A DNA stretch of 64,000 bases, from the NCBI RefSeq assembly GCF_900167095.1, contig NZ_FUXG01000001.1, positions 228,239 to 292,238 of the forward strand, in the 5' to 3' direction. Each line of letters starts with the position of its first letter. Within the stretch, counting starts at the first letter, position 1. The notes under the pieces were generated by a model that worked only from the letters and a program-made list of their open reading frames with translations, was not told the DNA's origin and did no database searches. This stretch comes from Oceanospirillum multiglobuliferum. GTDB lineage: Bacteria; Pseudomonadota; Gammaproteobacteria; Pseudomonadales; Halomonadaceae. Of the stretch, positions 57,582 to 64,000 are shown piece by piece. The position numbers and the translations under genes are program-made.

Positions 57582-57620
57582 TTGATGCAAGAAAAGTTTA
57601 TAGCTGCTTGCAACCAAATT

Positions 57621-58253
57621 TTAAGCGGTTACCCAGAGCACAATGGCATCTTCAACACTGGTGGAAACCAAGGAGTGCCCCATCGCACAGTCATAGTAAG
57701 CAGAATCACCTTCAAACAGTTCAATAGGCTCATAGAACTCGGTATATAACAGTACCGAGCCACTCAGTACATAAAGTAATTCCTCACCATCGTGACGCAC
57801 CCATTCAGGGTATTCATCAAAAGAACGGGCGCGTACCACTGTCCGGTAAGGAATCATCTTTTTATTGGTCAGCTGAGTGCCTAATAATTCATGCTCATAG
57901 GTAGACGTTGGATGAGGTTTCCCTTCGCCTTTGCGAGTAATATCTCTACGCCCAACTGCCCCTACATTACGTTTAGGCTGAGTAAAAAGCTGTGGAATAT
58001 CAATGCCCAAACCTTTTACTAACTTACTGACCACAGAGAAGGTGGGTGAGATCTGTTCATTCTCGATTTTAGATAGTGTAGAGCGTGCTAGCCCTGTCAG
58101 TTTGCTGGCTTCTTCTAAGGTCAGGTTTTGGCTCAGACGGATTTCACGCACACGCTTACCTAGCTGGAGAGGTTCTACGTAAGACTCAGCATTCTCTTCA
58201 GCTCGATTAATCTGGATTTTCTCTTCACGTAAAAAATGCGGCTCGTCAGGCAT
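57621..58253 (-). CDS. XRE-family regulator with cupin sensor domain
   Basis: The 210-residue protein has an N-terminal helix-turn-helix (about 32-86; VREIRLSQNLTLEEASKLTG, LARSTLSKIENEQISPT) and a C-terminal cupin sensor domain (about 130-205; HDGEELLYVLSGSVLLY, ELFEGDSAYYDCAMGHSLV). Such XRE-cupin proteins bind small-molecule effectors and control nearby catabolic genes. It lies between gcvT and sdaA, and an identical inverted repeat occurs before each of these. I infer it is the local regulator of glycine/serine catabolism, possibly responding to glycine or serine. The ATG at 58253 is the first in the frame. Confidence 0.9.
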   Translation of the reverse strand: MPDEPHFLREEKIQINRAEENAESYVEPLQLGKRVREIRLSQNLTLEEASKLTGLARSTLSKIENEQISPTFSVVSKLVKGLGIDIPQLFTQPKRNVGAVGRRDITRKGEGKPHPTSTYEHELLGTQLTNKKMIPYRTVVRARSFDEYPEWVRHDGEELLYVLSGSVLLYTEFYEPIELFEGDSAYYDCAMGHSLVSTSVEDAIVLWVTA

Positions 58254-58368
58254 CGGGCTTCCTTAATTTTGTCTGGCAAACTAGTCAGACTAGCGGGAGG
58301 GGAATGGTACACAAGGCGCATAGGCTTTTAAAGACACAAAAGCGCTTTTCCCTTATAAGGCAACCTTA

Positions 58369-58383
58369 GTTTCCTATTGGAAA
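58369..58383. promoter_or_regulatory. Operator-like inverted repeat between the XRE-cupin regulator and sdaA
   Basis: GTTTCCTATTGGAAA is the same 15-base sequence found upstream of gcvT. It lies six bases upstream of a predicted sdaA -35 element (TTGCTA, 58390-58395), a typical position for an activator, and 116 bases before the regulator gene start on the opposite strand, so it could also mediate autoregulation. Confidence 0.7.
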
Positions 58384-58389
58384 TTTTTA

Positions 58390-58417
58390 TTGCTAACTAT
58401 AAAGTCAATTTGATAGT
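58390..58417 (+). promoter_or_regulatory. Putative promoter of sdaA
   Basis: TTGCTA at 58390-58395 and GATAGT at 58412-58417 are separated by 16 bases. The -10 is weak, as expected for an activator-dependent promoter. Initiation near 58424 gives a leader of about 165 bases that starts GC-rich and contains the small hairpin at 58467-58483. The 335-base regulator-sdaA gap holds this promoter, the operator and the leader motif, and no gene. Confidence 0.45.
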
Positions 58418-58466
58418 CTGGCGCGTGCCGAAGAGAGCACTCTATCGCTTACAGTCTGTACTGCTT

Positions 58467-58506
58467 TCGCCCATAGGGCATTGATCAACTCAACAATACA
58501 GCCTGC
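58467..58506 (+). repeat. sdaA leader motif shared with the gcvH leader
   Basis: TCGCCC-ATA-GGGCATTG (58467-58483) can form a small GCCC/GGGC hairpin and is followed 15 bases later by CAGCCTGC (58499-58506). Both elements recur in the same order upstream of gcvH. It looks like a conserved leader element of unknown function. Confidence 0.45.
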
Positions 58507-58588
58507 ATGCCGTAGGGCGGCCTAGACTTACAACAATTACAAAAAAATACCCTGTCTAATTATCCATTGCGATCGGAGTCAGAACCGT

Positions 58589-60019
58589 ATGTCGTTAAGT
58601 ATTTTTGATCTTTTTAAAATCGGCATTGGGCCTTCTAGCTCTCATACCGTGGGGCCAATGCTTGCAGCGAGTCGTTTTATTGAACAATTAGAAAACCGTG
58701 CGCTACTCAGCCAAATCAGCCGAGTGAAGACCGAGTTATTTGGTTCGCTTGCATTGACAGGGGTTGGTCACGCAACAGATACAGCCGTATTGCTGGGTCT
58801 GTCAGGTGAAGTGCCAGATCAGATTAAGCCTGAAACAGTTAAGCCACTGGTGCAAACCATACGTCAAGAGCATAGGTTGAAGCTGGCGGGTGAGATTGAA
58901 ATTCAGTTTAACGAGGACAAAGACCTAGTATTTAATTACGCAGAGTCTTTACCTGAACACCCTAACGGCATGCGTTTTAGTGCTTTTGATAGTGCTGGCA
59001 TCGTCTGCTTTGATGCGGTGTATTATTCCGTTGGCGGCGGTTTTGTTCTGAGTGAACAAGAGATGAAAACGGCACCGGAACTGGATTCAGCCAGCAGTTT
59101 GAACATTCAAAAAGAAGTGCGGCCTTATCCATTTAATAGCGGAAAAGCCTTGTTAGAGCAGGGGCAAAAGTCAGGTCAACAGATTGCCGATATGATGCTA
59201 GCCAATGAGTTAGCCCTATGGCAACAGGCTGATCAAAGTACAAGTGAAGAACAGATTAAAGCGCAGATAAAGGAAAAGCTGCTGCATATCTGGCAAGTTA
59301 TGGACAACTGTGTGCGAGCGGGTTGCTCTAAAACCGGAGTACTACCGGGCGGTTTAAAAATTAAACGCCGAGCGCCAGCACTACATAAAGAATTAACGGA
59401 AAAACCTGAAAACGCACTGAAAGACCAGTTAACCGTTATGGACTGGGTGAACCTATTTGCAATGGCGGTTAATGAAGAAAATGCCGCAGGTGGCCGAGTC
59501 GTCACCGCACCGACTAATGGTGCCGCAGGGGTTATTCCCGCTGTATTGACTTACTACGTGCGTTTTCTGAACTCCTCTGAAGAGGGCATTGTGCGTTTCT
59601 TAGCCACCGCTAGCGCGATTGGCATGTTATATAAAGAAAATGCGTCGATATCTGCCGCAGAAGTGGGCTGCCAAGGCGAAATAGGCGTGGCTTGTTCAAT
59701 GGCCGCAGGCGCTTTGTGCGCTGTGATGGGCGGCACCAATGAACAGATTGAAAATGCCGCCGAAATCGGCATGGAGCATAACTTAGGTTTAACCTGTGAC
59801 CCGATTGGTGGCTTGGTACAAGTGCCTTGTATTGAGCGCAACACCATGGGGGCAGTAAAAGCGATTAACGCTGCAAGATTGGCAATACGTGGGGATGGGC
59901 AACATCACGTCTCCCTAGACTCCGTGATCGAAACCATGCGTCAAACGGGGCTAGACATGCAAGATAAATACAAAGAAACCTCAATGGGTGGACTGGCTGT
60001 TAACGTGGTTAACTGCTAA
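58589..60019 (+). CDS. sdaA: L-serine ammonia-lyase, iron-sulfur type
   Basis: SdaA deaminates L-serine to pyruvate and ammonia using a [4Fe-4S] cluster. The 476-residue single-chain protein has the beta-domain motif [17 protein letters not shown] and the C-terminal alpha domain with cluster cysteines in [14 protein letters not shown] (about residue 248) and [17 protein letters not shown] (about 398 and 409). [20 protein letters not shown] is also conserved. It has GGAG before the ATG. In pseudomonads sdaA is likewise grouped with glycine-cleavage genes. Confidence 0.96.
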   Translation: MSLSIFDLFKIGIGPSSSHTVGPMLAASRFIEQLENRALLSQISRVKTELFGSLALTGVGHATDTAVLLGLSGEVPDQIKPETVKPLVQTIRQEHRLKLAGEIEIQFNEDKDLVFNYAESLPEHPNGMRFSAFDSAGIVCFDAVYYSVGGGFVLSEQEMKTAPELDSASSLNIQKEVRPYPFNSGKALLEQGQKSGQQIADMMLANELALWQQADQSTSEEQIKAQIKEKLLHIWQVMDNCVRAGCSKTGVLPGGLKIKRRAPALHKELTEKPENALKDQLTVMDWVNLFAMAVNEENAAGGRVVTAPTNGAAGVIPAVLTYYVRFLNSSEEGIVRFLATASAIGMLYKENASISAAEVGCQGEIGVACSMAAGALCAVMGGTNEQIENAAEIGMEHNLGLTCDPIGGLVQVPCIERNTMGAVKAINAARLAIRGDGQHHVSLDSVIETMRQTGLDMQDKYKETSMGGLAVNVVNC

Positions 60020-60078
60020 ACCCATTACAGCCTAAGCATAAAGTTCGGCTGAGTAATTACAGATTTATTAGGGAATAA

Positions 60079-60137
60079 TCGCCCTTGGGCATTGTGTCCC
60101 GTAAACATTTAAAGATAATCACCCGCGTGCAGCCTGC
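60079..60137 (+). repeat. gcvH leader motif shared with the sdaA leader
   Basis: TCGCCC-TT-GGGCATTG at 60079-60094 and CAGCCTGC at 60130-60137 repeat the two elements of the sdaA leader in the same order, here with 35 bases between them. It lies in the 168-base gap between sdaA and gcvH; no Gcv riboswitch sequence is recognisable. Confidence 0.45.
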
Positions 60138-60187
60138 TCAGTTTAAAGCTGCCGCTATAAACCTTTTATAAGATAGAGGACGTAAAG

Positions 60188-60580
60188 ATGAGTAACATTC
60201 CAGCTAACCTAAAGTATGCCGCTTCTCACGAGTGGGTTCTGGACAACGGCGATGGCACTGTAACTGTTGGTATTACTGACCACGCTCAAGAGCAACTGGG
60301 TGACGTTGTGTTTGTTGAGCTACCAGAAATTGGCCGTCACGTAGACGCAGGCGAAGAGTTCTCTTTGGTTGAGTCGGTTAAAGCCGCTTCTGATATTTAC
60401 TCTCCTGTAACAGGCGAAATCATCGCCGTAAACGAAGAGCTAGAAGGCGCGCCAGAAACCATCAACGAACACCCATTTGAAGATGGTTGGATCGCTAAAA
60501 TCAAACTGGCAGATGACGCTGATCTAAGCGACCTGCTAGACGCTGAAGGTTATGCGGCACGTGTTGCTGAAGACGAGTAG
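60188..60580 (+). CDS. gcvH: Glycine cleavage system H protein
   Basis: GcvH carries the lipoyl group that shuttles the aminomethyl intermediate between GcvP, GcvT and dihydrolipoamide dehydrogenase. The 130-residue product has KYAASHEWV near the start, [12 protein letters not shown] and the lipoylation site in [15 protein letters not shown] (lysine about residue 64). GAGGACG precedes the ATG. It is 135 bases upstream of gcvP, with two hairpins in between. Confidence 0.97.
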   Translation: MSNIPANLKYAASHEWVLDNGDGTVTVGITDHAQEQLGDVVFVELPEIGRHVDAGEEFSLVESVKAASDIYSPVTGEIIAVNEELEGAPETINEHPFEDGWIAKIKLADDADLSDLLDAEGYAARVAEDE

Positions 60581-60593
60581 TTTTCGTCTGACC

Positions 60594-60660
60594 GATTGCC
60601 AATAGCCGCTTGTTATTGGCAATCAAACCCCGCTTTTTGATTGACTCCAGCTTTGCTGGA
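60594..60660 (+). repeat. Two hairpins in the gcvH-gcvP intergenic region
   Basis: GATTGCCAATA and TATTGGCAATC (60594-60624) form a perfect 11-base-pair stem with a nine-base loop; TCCAGC-TTT-GCTGGA (60646-60660) forms a second. Neither is followed by a T-run, so they look like RNA-processing or attenuation structures rather than full terminators. Confidence 0.6.
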
Positions 60661-60715
60661 ACTCCTTATCTTAAACGGTACTGTTAACAGGCCGTTCATA
60701 CACAGGTTGATAAAA

Positions 60716-63595
60716 ATGGCAGTTGATACGCGCACATTGAGTGAGCTTGAGCAACACGATGGTTTCACTCATCGTCATGTAGGTCCTGATGCAGCAGAGC
60801 AGCAAGTCATGCTTGGCACCCTAGGTGCAAGCTCGCTACAAGACCTAATCGAGCAAACCGTTCCGGGTTCTATCCGCTTGGATGATGCGCTCGATATGAG
60901 CACGGGTATCTCTGAAGTTGCAGCTCTGGCTGAGCTGAAAGCTCTAGCAGACCAAAACAAGATTAACAAATCGTACATCGGTATGGGTTACCACAACACT
61001 CATGTGCCTAACGTTATCTTGCGCAACGTGTTACAAAACCCGGGTTGGTACACTGCCTACACCCCTTATCAACCTGAAATTTCTCAGGGTCGTCTTGAGT
61101 CACTGCTGAACTATCAACAGATGGTAATGGACTTGACTGGCATGGACTTGGCTAACGCCTCTTTGCTTGACGAAGCCACTGCTGCGGCAGAAGCGATGAC
61201 CTTGTGCAAACGCTCAAACCGCAAAAAAAGCGACCAGTTCTTTGTTGCCTCTGACGTACACCCACAAACCTTAGACGTGATCAAAACCCGTGCGGAATAT
61301 TTCGGTTTTGACGTGGTGGTCGACGCAGCACAAAACCTAGGCAACTACGATGTATTTGGCGCCCTGATACAATATCCAGGTACGTTCGGTAACATCACTG
61401 ACATTAAAGCCGTTGTAGAAGTGGCCAAAGCACAAAAAGCAATGGTTACCGTTGCCGCTGATCTGCTGTCATTAGTGCTGCTGAAATCACCGGGCGAGTT
61501 AGGTGCTGACGTTGTACTGGGCACCACTCAGCGTTTTGGTGTACCAATGGGTTTTGGTGGTCCACATGCAGCTTACTTTGCCGCCAATGAAGAGCTAAAA
61601 CGCTCTGTTCCGGGTCGTATCATTGGTGTATCGGTTGACGTGAAAGGCAACCAAGCCCTACGTATGGCGATGCAAACCCGTGAGCAACATATCCGTCGTG
61701 AGAAAGCGACTTCTAACATCTGTACTGCACAAGCTCTACTGGCCAACATGGCAAGTTTATATGCGGTTTATCATGGTGCAGAAGGCCTAAAGCGTATCGC
61801 AGAGCGCACCCACCGTTTAACAGCGATTTTAGCAATTGGCTTAAACGCCAAAGGTGTAACCACCAACGACACCTACTTCGACACCCTAACCTTCTCAGCC
61901 GATGCAGCGGTTTATCAACGCGCATTAGACAACGGCTGTAACTTACGCCAAGCAGAAGGCGGTAAGCTGGGTGTTAGCTTAGATGAAACCACAACCCCTG
62001 CTGATGTTGCACAACTGTTCGACATCATTCTAGGTGCCGATCACGGCCTAGACGTTGCAGCAATAGACGCACAAATTATCGCAGGCGCAGAAACTGGCAT
62101 CAAAGCTGACATGCGTCGCGAAGATGCGATCCTAAGCCACCCTGTTTTCAACACGCACCACTCAGAAACTGAAATGCTGCGTTATATGAAAACCCTAGAA
62201 AACAAAGATTACTCTCTGGTTCATGGCATGATTCCACTAGGCTCTTGCACCATGAAACTGAACGCCACCGCAGAGATGATCCCAGTTACATGGCCGGAGT
62301 TTGCAGACATCCACCCGTTTGCACCTAAAGACCAAGTACCGGGTTACTTTGAAATGATCCGTCAGCTAGAAGAGCAACTGGTTGAAATCACGGGTTACGA
62401 CAAGATCTCTCTACAGCCTAACTCAGGTGCTTCTGGTGAGTACGCAGGTCTATTGGCCATTCGTAAGTACCAAGAGTCGATTGGCGAAGGTCATCGCAAC
62501 ATCTGCTTGATTCCATCATCTGCACACGGCACCAACCCTGCCACTGCGGCCATGATGGGCATGAAGATTATCGTGACCAAGTGTGATGAAAACGGCAACG
62601 TTGACAGCGCAGACCTAGCTGCAAAAGCAGAAGAGCATGCGGCTAACCTATCGGCACTGATGATCACCTATCCGTCTACTCACGGTGTTTACGAAGAAAA
62701 CATCGTCGAGATCTGTGACATCATTCATAAGTTTGGTGGTCAGGTGTATATGGACGGTGCGAACATGAACGCACAGGTGGGCATCTCTAAACCAGGTCTA
62801 ATCGGTTCAGACGTATCACACTTAAACCTACACAAAACCTTCGCAATTCCACATGGTGGTGGCGGCCCAGGCATGGGACCTATCGGTGTTAAAGCACACC
62901 TTGCTCCATTCCTGTCTAACCACGTTGTGAATTCAGTGGAAGGTCTTGAACAAGGCGTTGGTGCAGTATCCGCAGCCCCTTACGGCTCTGCGGCTATTTT
63001 GCCAATCACTTGGATGTACAACCGCATGTTGGGCAAAAACGGCCTGAAACGTGCTACTGAGGTGGCGATTTTAAACGCCAACTACATCGCAGAAAAACTG
63101 TCTGCTGACTACCCAATTTTGTACCGTGGCCGCAACAAGAAAGTGGCACACGAATGCATCATTGATATTCGTCCAATCAAAGCAGCGTCTGGTATCTCAG
63201 AAGAAGATATCGCCAAACGCCTAATGGATTACGGTTTCCATGCGCCAACCATGTCGTTCCCAGTTGCGGGCACACTGATGATTGAGCCAACGGAATCTGA
63301 GCCTAAGGTAGAGCTAGACCGCTTTATTGAAGCAATGATCAAAATCAAAGCAGAAGTGGCAAAAGTAGAAAGCGGCGAATGGCCGCTAGAAAACAACCCA
63401 CTGGTGAATGCACCGCACTCACAAGTTGACCTGATCGGTGAATGGGATCGCCCATACAGCCGTGAAGAAGCCGTATTCCCAACCGCACACACCCGTGCGA
63501 GCAAATACTGGCCAACGGTCAATCGTGTTGACAACGTATACGGTGATCGTAACTTTGTTTGCTCATGCCCAAGTATTGAGACTTACCAAGACTAA
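60716..63595 (+). CDS. gcvP: Glycine dehydrogenase (decarboxylating), P protein
   Basis: GcvP decarboxylates glycine with PLP and loads the aminomethyl group on GcvH. The 959-residue single-chain enzyme has the N-terminal half ([53 protein letters not shown]) and the C-terminal half with the PLP lysine in [18 protein letters not shown] (about residue 708). The frame begins at 60641, but the ATG at 60716 ([17 protein letters not shown]) fits the family. Codon use is notably biased, as in a highly expressed gene. A terminator follows. Confidence 0.97.
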   Translation: MAVDTRTLSELEQHDGFTHRHVGPDAAEQQVMLGTLGASSLQDLIEQTVPGSIRLDDALDMSTGISEVAALAELKALADQNKINKSYIGMGYHNTHVPNVILRNVLQNPGWYTAYTPYQPEISQGRLESLLNYQQMVMDLTGMDLANASLLDEATAAAEAMTLCKRSNRKKSDQFFVASDVHPQTLDVIKTRAEYFGFDVVVDAAQNLGNYDVFGALIQYPGTFGNITDIKAVVEVAKAQKAMVTVAADLLSLVLLKSPGELGADVVLGTTQRFGVPMGFGGPHAAYFAANEELKRSVPGRIIGVSVDVKGNQALRMAMQTREQHIRREKATSNICTAQALLANMASLYAVYHGAEGLKRIAERTHRLTAILAIGLNAKGVTTNDTYFDTLTFSADAAVYQRALDNGCNLRQAEGGKLGVSLDETTTPADVAQLFDIILGADHGLDVAAIDAQIIAGAETGIKADMRREDAILSHPVFNTHHSETEMLRYMKTLENKDYSLVHGMIPLGSCTMKLNATAEMIPVTWPEFADIHPFAPKDQVPGYFEMIRQLEEQLVEITGYDKISLQPNSGASGEYAGLLAIRKYQESIGEGHRNICLIPSSAHGTNPATAAMMGMKIIVTKCDENGNVDSADLAAKAEEHAANLSALMITYPSTHGVYEENIVEICDIIHKFGGQVYMDGANMNAQVGISKPGLIGSDVSHLNLHKTFAIPHGGGGPGMGPIGVKAHLAPFLSNHVVNSVEGLEQGVGAVSAAPYGSAAILPITWMYNRMLGKNGLKRATEVAILNANYIAEKLSADYPILYRGRNKKVAHECIIDIRPIKAASGISEEDIAKRLMDYGFHAPTMSFPVAGTLMIEPTESEPKVELDRFIEAMIKIKAEVAKVESGEWPLENNPLVNAPHSQVDLIGEWDRPYSREEAVFPTAHTRASKYWPTVNRVDNVYGDRNFVCSCPSIETYQD

Positions 63596-63624
63596 GTGTT
63601 TGGATAGGTTTTAAGCGGAATACC

Positions 63625-63653
63625 AAAAGCGAGCCTTCGGGTTCGCTTTTTTT
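63625..63653 (+). terminator. Terminator after gcvP
   Basis: AAAAGCGA(G)CC-TTCG-GG(T)TCGCTTTT forms a GC-rich hairpin with a stable TTCG loop followed by seven T residues, 30 bases after the gcvP stop. Confidence 0.93.
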
Positions 63654-64000
63654 ATGGGTGGTATTTACCCTGATGACCCACCTATAAATTGATGCATATC
63701 ATGGCTAAATAAAATCATTTATGAACAACCCCATGACTCGGTTATTTAGCCATAACCTTATTAGAGTTTATTTGCGATCTATTTCACAATCCCATCAAAA
63801 AACCGATGATTTATTATTACATAAAGCTAAGATAGCAATTTTAAATATCATATAAAATAGTTCATTAATCAATACAATATCCAGAGTCAATCGCAATGGT
63901 CAAGGGGCGGTTGCAGACTCTGAGTGCAACACGCTACTGAACTAATGTGGTGGTATTATATTCTTTCGCCATCACTTCACTAATTACTTCAATGGGGCAT
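63654..64000. other. AT-rich apparently non-coding end of the window
   Basis: This 347-base stretch is much richer in A and T than its surroundings and has no convincing complete gene. It contains an inverted repeat CAGAGTC / GACTCTG at 63882-63922 with a second imperfect palindrome at 63911-63929. On the minus strand an open frame from the window edge ends with TAG at 63934-63936 (last residues MAKEYNTTTLVQ); 21 codons are too few to assign it. It may be the tail of a gene beyond the window. Confidence 0.4.

Noticed and set aside
57420..57620. Possible glycine riboswitch upstream of gcvT
   Set aside because: The conserved glycine-aptamer core sequences are not recognisable on the gcvT strand; the region holds an operator-like palindrome instead.
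58430..58540. GC-rich structured stretch before sdaA considered as a riboswitch or tRNA
   Set aside because: It has small hairpins but no cloverleaf, no T-loop or anticodon arm pattern, and no match to an aptamer core I know. Kept only as a shared leader motif.

Overview
The window is a stretch of chromosome from a marine-type gammaproteobacterium, most likely an Oceanospirillaceae/Oceanospirillales relative. This is inferred from gene order and protein character: the murA-ibaG-mla / kds-lpt-rpoN-hpf-ptsN-rapZ block, the mreBCD-maf-rng-yhdP-tldD-darP-pmbA block facing gatCAB, and the aroQ-accBC-prmA-dusB-fis-purH block all match the arrangement known from Pseudomonas and its marine relatives. 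Base composition looks moderate (mid-40s % GC by eye). I see no phage, CRISPR array, rRNA, tRNA or complete insertion sequence. Nearly everything is core chromosome; the interest lies in modified core genes and regulatory structure.

Layout. 1-3563 (minus): start of murA, ibaG and the Mla phospholipid-transport operon mlaFEDCB. 3792-13246 (plus): yrbG, Kdo synthesis (kdsD, kdsC), LPS export (lptC, lptA, lptB), sigma-54 (rpoN), hibernation factor hpf, the nitrogen PTS (ptsN, rapZ, ptsO) and mgtE. 13340-25776 (mostly minus): pmbA, darP (plus), tldD, yhdP, rng, maf, mreD, mreC, mreB. 25954-29364 (plus): gatC, gatA, gatB. 29431-35145 (minus): a CHASE-PAS-GAF-GGDEF diguanylate cyclase, a YebC-family regulator, a VF530-type small protein and a phosphatase-kinase fusion with damaged-looking active sites. 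35480-40265: ppa, then an AraC-type regulator divergent from an acyl-CoA ligase and a thiolase. 40358-41997 (minus): a small Rossmann protein and a DUF2333 protein. 42262-50891 (plus): a lone DsbD alpha domain, aroQ, accB, accC, prmA, a zinc-ribbon/DUF3426 protein, dusB-fis and purH. 51066-52973: an orphan sensor histidine kinase. 53095-55221 (minus): folE, a thioredoxin-fold protein, a cold-shock-like membrane protein and an outer-membrane beta-barrel protein. 55672-56199: an unrecognised secreted protein with a long structured leader. 56292-63595: a glycine/serine catabolism island (gcvT, XRE-cupin regulator, sdaA, gcvH, gcvP). The last ~350 bases are AT-rich and apparently non-coding.

How the genes work together. 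Much of the first 25 kb builds and maintains the envelope: peptidoglycan precursor (MurA), outer-membrane lipid asymmetry (Mla, YhdP), Kdo and LPS transport (KdsCD, LptABC) and cell shape (MreBCD). RpoN, PtsN, PtsO and RapZ connect envelope and nitrogen status. The C-terminal island converts glycine and serine to one-carbon units, ammonia and pyruvate, and appears to be controlled by a local XRE-cupin regulator through an identical 15-base inverted-repeat site in front of gcvT and sdaA.

Most notable observations: mreC seems to start at an AUU codon behind a near-perfect Shine-Dalgarno; the operator-like repeats of the glycine/serine island; a related leader motif before sdaA and gcvH; a PP2C-kinase fusion in which both catalytic centres look eroded; and a dsbD locus reduced to its periplasmic alpha domain. 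I found nothing I can defend as a wholly new multi-gene system; these are focused leads. All family assignments come from reading sequence motifs, without database searches.
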